DNA from: Pseudomonadales bacterium
GTDB taxonomy: Bacteria; Pseudomonadota; Gammaproteobacteria; Pseudomonadales; Azotimanducaceae
Length of the DNA stretch: 34,231 nucleotides
Assembly: GCA_022825925.1 (NCBI GenBank)
Contig: JAJDVW010000055.1
Span: forward strand, 1 to 34,231
Direction: 5' to 3'
The notes beneath the pieces were generated by a model. It ran no database searches, was not told where the DNA came from, and saw only the letters and a program-made list of their open reading frames with translations. Numbering within the stretch: position 1 is the stretch's first letter; every line of letters starts with the position of its first letter. Of this stretch, positions 8,958-16,955 are shown piece by piece. A program made the position numbers and the translations under genes.

Positions 8958-9221
8958 GGGGCCATCCAGCCGCAGGTGCCTACCGCCGGCATTCTCATGG
9001 CTTTTCGGGTGGACTGGCAATACGCAAGGCGGGCGTGAGACGACGCAAATGCCGGCCAAAGACGACACGGCGCCCGAGGTCGCGCCTGGTGGTATGACAT
9101 GTCGCGAATCGTATCGCCGACGTCCTTTCGGCTCCCCTATACTCGCCGCCGAACCGGGCTTCCGGCCAGGCACGGCCGGGCTTTCGCATCAGGGAAAAAC
9201 CTGGTGTCTGGAGGCAGTTGC
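8958..9221. promoter_or_regulatory. Divergent control region of the demethylation island
   Basis: This 264-nt spacer separates the FAD-GcvT arm (minus) from the corrinoid arm (plus). On the plus strand TATACT (9138-9143) is one base from the -10 consensus, but no recognisable -35 lies 16-18 nt upstream, which suggests an activator-dependent promoter. Downstream, CCGGCC (9162-9167) and GGCCGG (9174-9179) form a 6-bp stem in the leader, followed by only a short T run, so it is a weak attenuator at most. GGAGG at 9210-9214 serves the ATG at 9222. The palindrome GACATGTC (9096-9103) is a possible regulator half-site. I saw no cobalamin-riboswitch B12 box. Confidence 0.4.
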
Positions 9222-9938
9222 ATGAGCGACGGCAAAGGCGCGGCCGGAGAGCAGGAAGACGACCTCGTCCTCTCCGAACTCGACGACCAGGAACTGGTCG
9301 AACAGATGCACGACGACCTGTACGACGGCCTCAGGGACGAGATCGTCGAGGGCACGGAGATTCTGCTCGAACGGGGCTGGCCGGCGGACAAGGTCCTGAA
9401 CGACGCCCTGGTCGGCGGCATGCAGATCGTCGGCATCGACTTTCGCGACGGCATCCTGTTCGTTCCCGAAGTGCTGCTGGCCGCCAACGCCATGAAGGCC
9501 GGCATGGCCGTGCTGCGGCCGCTGCTCGCCGAGACGGGCGCGAAGCCGGCGGGCAAGATGGTGATCGGCACCGTCAAGGGCGACATCCACGATATCGGCA
9601 AGAACCTCGTCGGGATGATGATGGAAGGCGCCGGGTTCGAGGTCGTCGACATCGGCGTCAACAACGACGTCGAGAAGTTCCTGGCGGCGCTCGACGAGCA
9701 CAGGCCCGACATTCTCGGCATGTCGGCCTTGCTGACCACCACCATGCCGTACATGAAGGTGGTCATCGACGCACTGGTCGCCCAATCCCTCCGCGACGAC
9801 TACATCGTGCTGGTCGGTGGCGCGCCGTTGAACGAGGAGTTCGGCGCGGCAGTGGGCGCCGACGCCTACTGCCGAGATGCCGCGACCGCCGTGGAGACCG
9901 CCTCCGAGCTGATGCGCATGAGACACAACCAGCGATGA
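9222..9938 (+). CDS. Corrinoid (B12-binding) methyl-carrier protein, MtgC/MttC-like
   Basis: A 238-residue protein starting at ATG 9222 behind a clear GGAGG. After an acidic N-terminal extension of about 25 residues come the helical cap domain (ILLERGWPADKVLNDALVGG, then VPEVLLAANAMKAGM) and the cobalamin-binding Rossmann domain. The B12 signature is complete: GDIHDIGKN (D-x-H-x-x-G) at about 122-130, GMSALLTTTMPYM supplying the S-x-L, and LVGGAPLNEEF supplying the Gly pair. The His is the lower cobalt ligand. In this family the Co(I) form takes a methyl group from a substrate-specific MttB-type enzyme and passes it to tetrahydrofolate through an MtgA/AcsE-type partner. Both partners are encoded in the same operon. 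The DUF1638 gene overlaps its stop by 4 nt. Confidence 0.94.
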   Translation: MSDGKGAAGEQEDDLVLSELDDQELVEQMHDDLYDGLRDEIVEGTEILLERGWPADKVLNDALVGGMQIVGIDFRDGILFVPEVLLAANAMKAGMAVLRPLLAETGAKPAGKMVIGTVKGDIHDIGKNLVGMMMEGAGFEVVDIGVNNDVEKFLAALDEHRPDILGMSALLTTTMPYMKVVIDALVAQSLRDDYIVLVGGAPLNEEFGAAVGADAYCRDAATAVETASELMRMRHNQR

Positions 9939-10615
9939 CCGGGACCGACGGGCAAGCGGCGCAGCCAGGCATCCGGGACGACCCCGTCCTGGTGATCGCC
10001 TGCGGCGCTCTCGGCCGGGAGTTGCACGCGATTCGGCGCGCCAACGGCTGGGGCCACCTGCGCATCCGTTGCATGGACCCGGCCCTGCACCTGCGTCCCG
10101 CGGACATAGCGCCCCGGCTGCGCGCCGAACTCGAGCGCGCGTGCGGACGCGGCGGGTGTGGCGGCGGGCGTTACCGCCGCATCTTCGTCGGCTACGCCGA
10201 TTGCGGCAGTTACGGCGGAATCGACCGCGTACTCGAGGATTATCCCGGCGTGGAGCGCCTCCCCGGGCTGCACTGCTACGAGGTCTTCGCCGGCGCCGAG
10301 CGCTTCGAACGCCTGGCCGACGACGAGCCGGGCACGTTCTACCTGACCGATTTCCTGGTGCGTTCCTTCGATCGCTTCGTCGTGGCAGCCCTCGGGCTCG
10401 ACCGCCACCCGGAACTGCTCGACGACTACTTCGGCAACTACCGGCGCCTTACCTACCTGTCGCAGACCCGCGACCCGGAGCTCCTCGCCGGGGCCAGGGC
10501 GGCCGCGGTCCGGCTGGGCCTCGAGTTCACCCACGTCCACACCGGCTACGGCGCTTTGTTCGGCGCTTTGTACGGCGAATCGAAAGCCCGGGTCGTCCGG
10601 ATCGCGGCGGGCTGA
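9935..10615 (+). CDS. DUF1638 family protein
   Basis: A 226-residue protein whose ATG overlaps the corrinoid gene stop (ATGA). The N-terminal VLVIACGALGRELHAI and the later FVGYADCGSYGGID are characteristic of DUF1638, a family I recall as repeatedly encoded beside corrinoid methylamine methyltransferases. Other features are a Cys/Gly cluster (ACGRGGCGGGRY), GLHCYEVFAG and TFYLTDFLVRSFD, and a C-terminal THVHTGYGALFGALYG. The Cys and His residues in ACGAL, ADCGSY and GLHCYE could bind a metal or cofactor. No reaction is known to me. Its tight overlap with the carrier gene suggests a direct accessory role, perhaps in loading or repairing the corrinoid, but this is inference. Confidence 0.85.
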   Translation: MTGTDGQAAQPGIRDDPVLVIACGALGRELHAIRRANGWGHLRIRCMDPALHLRPADIAPRLRAELERACGRGGCGGGRYRRIFVGYADCGSYGGIDRVLEDYPGVERLPGLHCYEVFAGAERFERLADDEPGTFYLTDFLVRSFDRFVVAALGLDRHPELLDDYFGNYRRLTYLSQTRDPELLAGARAAAVRLGLEFTHVHTGYGALFGALYGESKARVVRIAAG

Positions 10616-10619
10616 TCCG

Positions 10620-10928
10620 GTGGACGCGATCCTGGTCAGATGGCGCGACATTCCGTCGCAGATCATCGTCAAGCAGGGCCGGAGGCGCGCCAAGGTGCTC
10701 CTGAGCGCGCGCTTCCAGAACGCCATCGACCGCGCCGCCATGCGGGCCAGGAAGCACACCGCCGATGCCTACATCAGCGAGTGGGAGCGCGAGGCGATCG
10801 AGCCTTCCCCGGAAGGCGGGGGGACGGACCTGCAGGCGCTCGCCGACCGGTTGGCGGAGGGGGTCGAAACGGGCTATCCCGACACACGGCTGCTGGCGCT
10901 CATCCGCAATCACGGTTTCACGCCATGA
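10620..10928 (+). CDS. Small 'virulence factor' domain protein (PF13769-like)
   Basis: A 102-residue protein starting at GTG 10620, four bases after the DUF1638 stop and overlapping the next gene by ATGA. The N-terminal part VRWRDIPSQIIVKQGRRRAK followed by RFQNAIDRAAMRA and TADAYISEWER matches my memory of the family named 'virulence factor' (PF13769), small proteins that occur with corrinoid methyltransferase genes. Despite the name, nothing here suggests virulence. The basic first half and helical second half contain no cysteine and no membrane segment, so it is probably a soluble accessory protein. Its position between the carrier and the methyltransferase genes ties it to the corrinoid pathway. 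Confidence 0.75.
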   Translation: MDAILVRWRDIPSQIIVKQGRRRAKVLLSARFQNAIDRAAMRARKHTADAYISEWEREAIEPSPEGGGTDLQALADRLAEGVETGYPDTRLLALIRNHGFTP

Positions 10929-11830
10929 CGGACACGGTCGTCGCTTCCGCGAGCCGGGAGGTGGTGATCGGCTTCGAACGGCCCTTCGTGGTCATCGGCG
11001 AGCGCATCAACCCCACCGGACGCAAGACCCTGGCGGCGGAGATGCGGGCCGGCGACTACCACCGCGTGGTCGACGACGCCCTTGCGCAGGTTGCCGCCGG
11101 CGCCCACATGCTGGACGTCAACGCCGGCATCCCGCTGGCGGACGAACCCGCCATCCTCGCCCAAGCCGTCGAACTCGTGCAGTCGGTGACCGACGTGCCC
11201 CTATCCATCGATTCCTCCATCGTCGCCGCCCTGGAGGCCGGCCTCTCGGTCTACCGGGGCAAGGCGCTGGTCAACTCGGTCACCGGCGAGGAGGACCGGC
11301 TGGAATCGGTGCTGCCGCTGGTCGCCCGGCACGGAGCCGCCGTGGTCGCCATCTCCAACGACGAAACCGGGATCTCCGAGGACCCGGACGTGCGCTTCGA
11401 GGTGGCCAGGAAGATCGTCGAACGGGCGCGGGACCACGGCATCCCGCCCGGCGACGTGGTGGTCGATCCGCTGGTGATGCCCATCGGCGCGATCAACTCC
11501 GCCGGCCGGCAGGTCATGCGCCTGGTCGGCCGGCTGCGCGCCGAACTGAAGGTCAACACCACCTGCGGCGCGTCCAACGTGAGTTTCGGGCTGCCCAACC
11601 GAAACGGCATCAACAGCGCCTTTCTAACCATGGCGATCGGCGCCGGCATGACGTCCGCGATCACCAACCCGCTGCACGACGAGGTCATGCAGGCGGTGCT
11701 CGGCGCCGACGTCATGATGGGCAAGGACCCCGATTGCGGGCGCTGGATCGACAAGTACCGCGAACCCGGGCCGCCCGGGGGGACGCGCGCCAACCGGCGG
11801 GACCGCCCCCGGCGTCGCCGGCGCGGCTGA
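10925..11830 (+). CDS. Methyltetrahydrofolate:corrinoid methyltransferase, MtgA/AcsE-like
   Basis: A 301-residue pterin-binding TIM-barrel protein. Family motifs are PFVVIGERINPTGRK near the N-terminus, AHMLDVNAGIPLADE, PLSIDSS, KALVNSVTGE, VVAISNDETG, VVVDPLVMPIG and TTCGASNVSFGLPNR, the set seen in AcsE, MtgA and the MetH folate domain. The protein should move the methyl group between methyl-Co(III) corrinoid and tetrahydrofolate; in demethylation it forms methyl-THF. The ATG overlaps the previous stop by 4 nt. It is longer than typical AcsE/MtgA (about 260-270 residues as I recall) because of an Arg/Pro-rich tail (TRANRRDRPRRRRRG) after the conserved CGRWIDKYRE end. That tail is unusual and could be disordered or the result of a 3' frameshift. 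Confidence 0.92.
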   Translation: MTDTVVASASREVVIGFERPFVVIGERINPTGRKTLAAEMRAGDYHRVVDDALAQVAAGAHMLDVNAGIPLADEPAILAQAVELVQSVTDVPLSIDSSIVAALEAGLSVYRGKALVNSVTGEEDRLESVLPLVARHGAAVVAISNDETGISEDPDVRFEVARKIVERARDHGIPPGDVVVDPLVMPIGAINSAGRQVMRLVGRLRAELKVNTTCGASNVSFGLPNRNGINSAFLTMAIGAGMTSAITNPLHDEVMQAVLGADVMMGKDPDCGRWIDKYREPGPPGGTRANRRDRPRRRRRG

Positions 11831-11851
11831 TCCCCGGGGGCCTCCGCCGGC

Positions 11852-13894
11852 ATGGAATCGCAAGCCGAACGCCAGGCCCGGGTCGTCTTCACGCCGTCCG
11901 GGCGGCGCGGCCGGTTTCCGCTCGGCAAGCCGCTGTTGCAGGCGGCGTGGGAACTGGGCGTCGACATCGCCTCCATCTGCGGCGGCCGGGGGCTCTGCGG
12001 GCGTTGCCGGGTCGTGTGCGGCGAAGGCGCCTTTCCCAAGCACGGCATCGTCTCCGGGCCGGAGCACCTGTCCCCGGCCGGCGCCGTCGAGACCCGCTTC
12101 GGCGAGCGCAACCGGCCGCTCGCGCCAGGCCACCGCCTGAGTTGCCAGGCCGTCATCGAGGGCGACCTCCTGATCGACGTGCCGCCGGAAAGCCAGGTGC
12201 ACCGCCAGGTCGTGCGCAAGGCCGCGGACCCGCGGCCCATTCGCCTGGACCCGGTGATTCGTCTCTACCTGGTGGACGTGGCGCCTGCGGACCTCGGGGA
12301 ATCCGGCAGCGACCTGACCCGCCTCCTCGACGGCCTGCACGCGCAATGGGGCCTGCGCCCGGAGTTTCCGGCGGCGTTGCTGCCCGACCTGCAGGGCGCG
12401 TTGCGCGCCGGGGAGTGGTCCGTGACGGTCGCCGTGCACCAGGACGCCGAGATCCTCGCCGTCTGGCCGGGCTTCAAGGAGTCCGGCCACGGCGTGGCGA
12501 TAGATGTCGGTTCCACCACCATCGCCGCCCACCTGTGCGACCTCGGCAGCGGAGACGTGCTTCGTTCGAACGGGATGATGAACCCCCAGATCCGCTTCGG
12601 CGAGGACCTGATGAGCCGGGTCTCCCACGTCATGATGCACCCCGAAGGCAGCGACGAGCTGACCCGGGAGGTGCGCAGGGCCGTCAACGAACTCGTGGCC
12701 GGCACCGCGGCGGACGCCGGGGTCGACCCGCGGGACATCCTCGGCCTGACCTTCGTGTGCAACCCGATCATGCATCACCTGCTCCTCGGCATCAGCCCCG
12801 TGGAACTCGGTGGGGCGCCCTTCGCACTCGCGGTGGAGGAGTCCGTCCACCTGCCGGCGCGGGACCTTGGCATTGCAGTCAATCCGGGCGCCATCGCCTA
12901 CGCGCTGCCCTGCATCGCCGGTCATGTCGGCGCCGATACGGCCGGCGTGATGCTCTGCGAGCAGCCCCACCGCAGCGGGGCGGTGAGCCTGCTGGTGGAC
13001 ATCGGCACCAACGCGGAGATCGTACTGGGCAACGACCGGCGGTTGCTGGCCTGCTCCAGCCCGACGGGACCGGCCTTCGAAGGCGCCCAGGTGAGCGCCG
13101 GGCAGCGCGCCGCGCCCGGCGCCATCGAACGGGTGCGGATCGACCCGACCACCCTCGAGACCCGCATCCGGGTGATCGGCTCGGACCTCTGGTCGGACGA
13201 GCCGGGATTCGGCGACGCGCTGCCGGCGCAGGGCGTCACCGGCATCTGCGGCTCCGGGATCATCGAGGCGGTGGTGGAGATGTGGCTCGCGGGCATCCTG
13301 ACCCGCGACGGGGTGATCGACGGCGAACAGGCCAGCCGCACGCCTCGCCTGGTCCCCGACGGCCGCACATTCTCCTTCGCAATCCACGGCGAGAACGTCA
13401 CGGTCACCCAGACCGACGTACGTCAGATCCAGCTTGCCAAGGCGGCGCTGCATGCCGGCATCAGGCTGCTGATGGACCGGCTGGAAGTGGACTCGGTGGA
13501 CCGGATACGCCTGGCCGGCGCCTTCGGCAGCCACATCGACGTGCGCTACGCGATGGCCCTCGGCATGATTCCGGACTGCGCGCCCGATGCTGTCTCGGCC
13601 GCCGGCAACGCGGCCGGCCACGGCGCGAGGATCGCCCTGTTGAACAAGGCCTCCCGGCGCGAGATCGAGTCGTTGGTCAAGCGCGTGGAGAAAGTGGAGA
13701 CGGCCATCGAGCCGAAGTTCCAGGAGTACTTCGTCGACGCCATGGCGATACCCCATGGGACGCACACGCTGACCCGCCTGGGCGACCTGTTCCCCGACCG
13801 GGCGAGGCTCCCCGACACGACCGTCCCGAAGCGGTCGGCGCCAGTGCAAGGCCGACGCTCGCGAAGGAAGGCTTTGCCATCGAATTCAGGTTGA
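11852..13894 (+). CDS. Corrinoid reductive activator: 2Fe-2S plus ASKHA ATPase, RamA/RACo-like
   Basis: A 680-residue protein starting at ATG 11852, 21 nt after the methyltransferase gene. Residues about 10-110 are a ferredoxin-type domain with CGGRGLCGRC plus a later Cys (RLSCQA), the C-x5-C-x2-C...C pattern for a plant-type 2Fe-2S cluster. The central and C-terminal parts are an ASKHA ATPase of the DUF4445 type: VAIDVGSTTIAAHL, NPQIRFGEDLMSRVSH, VCNPIMHHLLLGI, LLVDIGTNAEIVLGN, GICGSGIIEAVVEM and RLAGAFGSHIDVRYA. These proteins use ATP to drive reduction of Co(II) corrinoid back to the active Co(I) state. The last 60 or so residues are basic and not obviously part of the family. It would repair the 9222 carrier after oxidation, needed especially under oxygen. 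Confidence 0.93.
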   Translation: MESQAERQARVVFTPSGRRGRFPLGKPLLQAAWELGVDIASICGGRGLCGRCRVVCGEGAFPKHGIVSGPEHLSPAGAVETRFGERNRPLAPGHRLSCQAVIEGDLLIDVPPESQVHRQVVRKAADPRPIRLDPVIRLYLVDVAPADLGESGSDLTRLLDGLHAQWGLRPEFPAALLPDLQGALRAGEWSVTVAVHQDAEILAVWPGFKESGHGVAIDVGSTTIAAHLCDLGSGDVLRSNGMMNPQIRFGEDLMSRVSHVMMHPEGSDELTREVRRAVNELVAGTAADAGVDPRDILGLTFVCNPIMHHLLLGISPVELGGAPFALAVEESVHLPARDLGIAVNPGAIAYALPCIAGHVGADTAGVMLCEQPHRSGAVSLLVDIGTNAEIVLGNDRRLLACSSPTGPAFEGAQVSAGQRAAPGAIERVRIDPTTLETRIRVIGSDLWSDEPGFGDALPAQGVTGICGSGIIEAVVEMWLAGILTRDGVIDGEQASRTPRLVPDGRTFSFAIHGENVTVTQTDVRQIQLAKAALHAGIRLLMDRLEVDSVDRIRLAGAFGSHIDVRYAMALGMIPDCAPDAVSAAGNAAGHGARIALLNKASRREIESLVKRVEKVETAIEPKFQEYFVDAMAIPHGTHTLTRLGDLFPDRARLPDTTVPKRSAPVQGRRSRRKALPSNSG

Positions 13895-13918
13895 CGACAC
13901 GACACCACGGAGGACGCC

Positions 13919-15460
13919 ATGCCTCGAAGATCGGGCGGTAGACGGGCGCGCCAGGCAGAGCGCGCCGCACCCTTGGCGGAAGCGGTCAAGCCGGTTCGGC
14001 CCGGGCAGACCGGCGGGCAGTTCCAGCCCCTTTCGGCCGATGGCGTTGCCGCCATCGCGGAGAACGCCTTCAGGATCCTGGACCAGGTCGGTTTTGCCGA
14101 CGCCACGCCGCACTGCATCGAGACCTGCACGGCGGTCGGCGCCGTGCTCGGCGACGACGGGCGCCTGCGCATGCCGCGAAGCGTGGTGGAACGGACGCTG
14201 GAGCAAGCCCGCCGGAACCTGGTGCTGCACGGTCAGGACCCGCAGTGGGACCTGGACCTGAGCGGCACCCGGGTCCACTTCTCCACCGCCGGCGCCGCGG
14301 TCATGGTGGCGGAGTCGGAGAACGGCCTGTACCGGGACTCCGAGGCGCAGGACCTGTACGACATGGCGCGCATCACCGACGCGTGCGAGCACATCCACAT
14401 GTTTCAGCGGACCTGCGTGCCGCGCGACATCGCCGACAACTACGCCCTGGACATCAACACGCTCTACTGCTCGGTGATGGGCACCCGCAAGCACGTCGGT
14501 TCCAGTTGGACCCTGTACCAGCACTTGGAAAAAAGCCTCGAGATGCTGCACACGATCGCCGGCGGCGAGGCGGAGTGGCGGGCGCGGCCTTTCGTCAGCC
14601 AGTCCAACTGCTTCGTCGTCCCGCCGTTGAAGTTCGCCACCGACGCCCTCGAATGCCTGCGGGTGGCGGTGCAGGGCGGCATGCCGGTACTGCTGCTGTC
14701 GGCAGCCCAGGCCGGCGCGACCGCGCCGGCCTACCTGGCCGGGACGGTCTCTCAAGCCTGGGCGGAGTGTCTCGGCGGGCTGGTCTACGTGAACGCGATC
14801 GAACCCGGCGCCCCGGCGATCCTCGGCGCCTGGCCCTTCGTCTCGGACCTGCGTACCGGGGCGATGAGCGGAGGCTCCCCGGAACAGGGCCTGCTGTCCG
14901 CCGCCTGCGCCCAGGTCGGCAACCATTTCGACCTGCCCTTCGGCACGGCGTGCGGCATGAGCGACGCCAAGTTCCCGGACTTCCAGGCCGGCGCGGAGCG
15001 TGCGGCAACCGTGCTATCGGCCGCGCTGTCGGGGGCGAACATCGTCTACGAGTCCGCCGGCATGTACGCGAGCCTGCTCGGCGCGTGCCCGGAGAGCCTG
15101 TTGCTCGACAACGACATCCTGGGCGCGGTCGGGCGCATCGCCCGCGGGATCGAGGTCGACGCCGACACGCTGAGCTTCGACGAGATCGAACGGATCTGCT
15201 GCGGCGGGGAAGGCCATTACCTGGGTTCCAACAACACGCTGCAGGTGATGCAGAGCGAGTACATCTACCCGGACTTCAGCGACCGCAACAGCCCGACGGT
15301 CTGGGAGGAGCTGGGCAAGCCGGTGCTGCTGGAGCAGGCCAACGAGAAGACCCGGGAGCTGCTCGCCCGTCACGTACCGCGCCACGTCAGCGACGACATC
15401 GACCGACGCCTGCGGGAGGAATTCCCGATATTTCTGTCGCGGGAAGCGATGGGGCGTTAA
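13919..15460 (+). CDS. MttB-family (non-pyrrolysine) quaternary amine:corrinoid methyltransferase, MtgB-like
   Basis: A 513-residue protein starting at ATG 13919 behind GGAGG (13909-13913). After a basic tail of about 30 residues it reads as a trimethylamine methyltransferase family (MttB) TIM barrel: HFSTAGAAVMVAESENG, RDSEAQDLYDMARITDACEH, FVSQSNCFVVPPLKFATDAL, LLLSAAQAGATAPAYLAGTV, GTACGMSDAKFPDFQAG and GGEGHYLGSNNTLQVMQS. The true archaeal enzyme reads through an amber codon for pyrrolysine; this frame has no in-frame TAG, so it belongs to the large non-Pyl group that includes the glycine betaine methyltransferase MtgB. It should move a methyl group from a quaternary amine to Co(I) of the carrier at 9222. 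Glycine betaine is the best guess because the neighbouring FAD-GcvT enzymes fit dimethylglycine and sarcosine; proline betaine or carnitine remain possible. Confidence 0.92.
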   Translation: MPRRSGGRRARQAERAAPLAEAVKPVRPGQTGGQFQPLSADGVAAIAENAFRILDQVGFADATPHCIETCTAVGAVLGDDGRLRMPRSVVERTLEQARRNLVLHGQDPQWDLDLSGTRVHFSTAGAAVMVAESENGLYRDSEAQDLYDMARITDACEHIHMFQRTCVPRDIADNYALDINTLYCSVMGTRKHVGSSWTLYQHLEKSLEMLHTIAGGEAEWRARPFVSQSNCFVVPPLKFATDALECLRVAVQGGMPVLLLSAAQAGATAPAYLAGTVSQAWAECLGGLVYVNAIEPGAPAILGAWPFVSDLRTGAMSGGSPEQGLLSAACAQVGNHFDLPFGTACGMSDAKFPDFQAGAERAATVLSAALSGANIVYESAGMYASLLGACPESLLLDNDILGAVGRIARGIEVDADTLSFDEIERICCGGEGHYLGSNNTLQVMQSEYIYPDFSDRNSPTVWEELGKPVLLEQANEKTRELLARHVPRHVSDDIDRRLREEFPIFLSREAMGR

Positions 15461-15466
15461 CAACCG

Positions 15467-16309
15467 TCAGGCGCGCTCCACCGGGAAGGGCATCACCGCC
15501 GCGAGGCTGTCCGCGCCGAGCTTCAGCGCGACGAGGCGGTCGAATCCCACCGCCACGCCCGCGCAGTCCGGCAGACCGTGCGCATGGGCCGCCAGGAACG
15601 CCTCGTCGAGCGGGATCTCGGCAAGGCCCCGTTCCCTGCGCAGGGTGTTGTCGCGAAGCATCCGCCGGCGGAGTTCGTGCGCGTCGCGCAACTCGTGGTA
15701 GCCGTTCGCGACTTCCACGCCGTCGACGACCAGTTCGAAACGCGATGCCACGCCCCCCTCGATCCGCGCCAGGGCCGCTTGAGGGGCGGGGTACTCCGTG
15801 ATGAACACCCGCGCCGGCTTGAGCTTCGCGATGGCGTCGCTGATCCGGAGGTCCAGTTCGTCCTCGGGCGTCGACTCGACCGGGGCGCCGACCAGGTCGG
15901 CATAGGCGCGCCGCTCGTAGTCGGACGGGCCGAGCAGCGCGTCGACCAGGTCCGCGACCTCCCGCATCAACGCCTGCCCGTCGAGGCCGACCCGGTACCA
16001 CTCGATCATCGTGAACTCGGGGTTGTGCCAGCGCCCCGCTTCCCCCGCGCGGAACACCGGGCCGACCTGGTAGATCGAGGGCGCTCCCGCCGCGAGCAGG
16101 CGCTTCATCTGGTACTCGGGCGACGTCTGCAGGTAGCGGCCGTCGGCGGTCCGCATGCTCTCGATGGCCGGGTCCGTGACGCCGTGCGCGGCCAGCGCCG
16201 CCGTCTGCACCTCCATGACCTCCCGCGCGGCGAAGAACGACCGCGTCGCCGCGAGCATGTCGGCGCGCCTCGCCAGGACGTCCAGGGTGCAGGACGGGCG
16301 CCAGTCCAT
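15467..16309 (-). CDS. epmA: EF-P beta-lysine ligase EpmA (GenX/PoxA)
   Basis: A 280-residue class II lysyl-tRNA-synthetase-like enzyme without an anticodon-binding domain. Motif 2 is FRAGEAGRWHNPEFTMIEWYR and motif 3 is GVAVGFDRLVALKLGA; also visible are YLQTSPEYQMKRLL and FELVVDGVEVANGYHEL. EpmA attaches (R)-beta-lysine to Lys34 of elongation factor P. The ATG at 16309 lies 13 nt after the efp stop, so efp and epmA form an operon and enzyme and target are encoded together. It is shorter than E. coli EpmA (325), but all active-site motifs are present. The partner aminomutase EpmB is not in this window. The gene ends 6 nt from the convergent MttB-family gene, leaving no room for a terminator between them. 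Confidence 0.95.
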   Translation of the reverse strand: MDWRPSCTLDVLARRADMLAATRSFFAAREVMEVQTAALAAHGVTDPAIESMRTADGRYLQTSPEYQMKRLLAAGAPSIYQVGPVFRAGEAGRWHNPEFTMIEWYRVGLDGQALMREVADLVDALLGPSDYERRAYADLVGAPVESTPEDELDLRISDAIAKLKPARVFITEYPAPQAALARIEGGVASRFELVVDGVEVANGYHELRDAHELRRRMLRDNTLRRERGLAEIPLDEAFLAAHAHGLPDCAGVAVGFDRLVALKLGADSLAAVMPFPVERA

Positions 16310-16322
16310 AATCGTCTGGCGC

Positions 16323-16895
16323 TCAGCCCTGGGCGCGGCTGACGTATTCCCCGGTCCGGGTGTCGATGCGCAGCACGTCGCCCTGGTTGACGAAGAGCGG
16401 CACCCGGATCGTGGCCCCGGTGGACAGGGTCGCGGGCTTCGTGGCGCCCTGGGCGGTGTCCCCCTTTAGGCCCGGGTCCGTCTCCGTCACCTCGAGCTCG
16501 ACGAAGTTCGGCGGCGTGACCGAAATCGGGTCGCCCGCCCACAAGGTGACGCCGTAGACCTCCTGCTCCTTCAGCCAGGGCTGCGTCTCGCCCACCGCCG
16601 CCGCGCCTGCCGCGAACTGCTCGTAGCTCCCGTCCGTCTTCATGAAGTGCCAGAACTCGCCGTCGCTGTAGAGGTACTCCATGGAGAACTCCAGGACGTC
16701 CGCGGCCTCGATCGTCTCGCCGCTCTTGAACGTGCGCTCCCACACGCGCCCGGTCTTCAGGTTCCGGAACTTGACCCGGTTGAACGCCTTGCCCTTGCCC
16801 GGCTTGACGAACTCGTTCTCGAGGATCGTGCAGGGATCCCCTTCCAGCAGGACCTTGAGGCCGGCGCGGAACTCGTTGGTCGCGTACGTCGCCAC
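16323..16895 (-). CDS. efp: Elongation factor P
   Basis: A 190-residue cytoplasmic factor that binds ribosomes stalled at polyproline and speeds peptide bond formation. The start [20 protein letters not shown] matches E. coli EF-P and is at ATG 16895. The loop [10 protein letters not shown] puts Lys34 at its tip, the residue modified by EpmA, whose gene is next downstream. Family motifs [34 protein letters not shown] and [10 protein letters not shown] are intact, and the length matches the family. It lies 60 nt downstream of serB on the same strand. Confidence 0.98.
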   Translation of the reverse strand: MATYATNEFRAGLKVLLEGDPCTILENEFVKPGKGKAFNRVKFRNLKTGRVWERTFKSGETIEAADVLEFSMEYLYSDGEFWHFMKTDGSYEQFAAGAAAVGETQPWLKEQEVYGVTLWAGDPISVTPPNFVELEVTETDPGLKGDTAQGATKPATLSTGATIRVPLFVNQGDVLRIDTRTGEYVSRAQG

Positions 16896-16955
16896 CGTGT
16901 GCGCTCTCGAAGGACGGGACGCCGGCGATGATACGCCAGCGCCGACCGGGGAACG

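Noticed and set aside
4249..9038. Two long plus-strand open frames of about 800 codons opposite the FAD-GcvT genes
   Set aside because: The opposite strand carries complete flavin and GcvT motifs throughout. The plus-strand products are His/Arg/Gly-rich with no domain and lack ribosome binding sites.
8958..9221. Cobalamin riboswitch ahead of the corrinoid operon
   Set aside because: No B12-box-like sequence or multi-helix core could be found; only one short GC stem is present.
13919..15460. Pyrrolysine-containing MttB
   Set aside because: No in-frame amber codon interrupts the gene and no pyl genes are seen; it belongs to the non-Pyl group.
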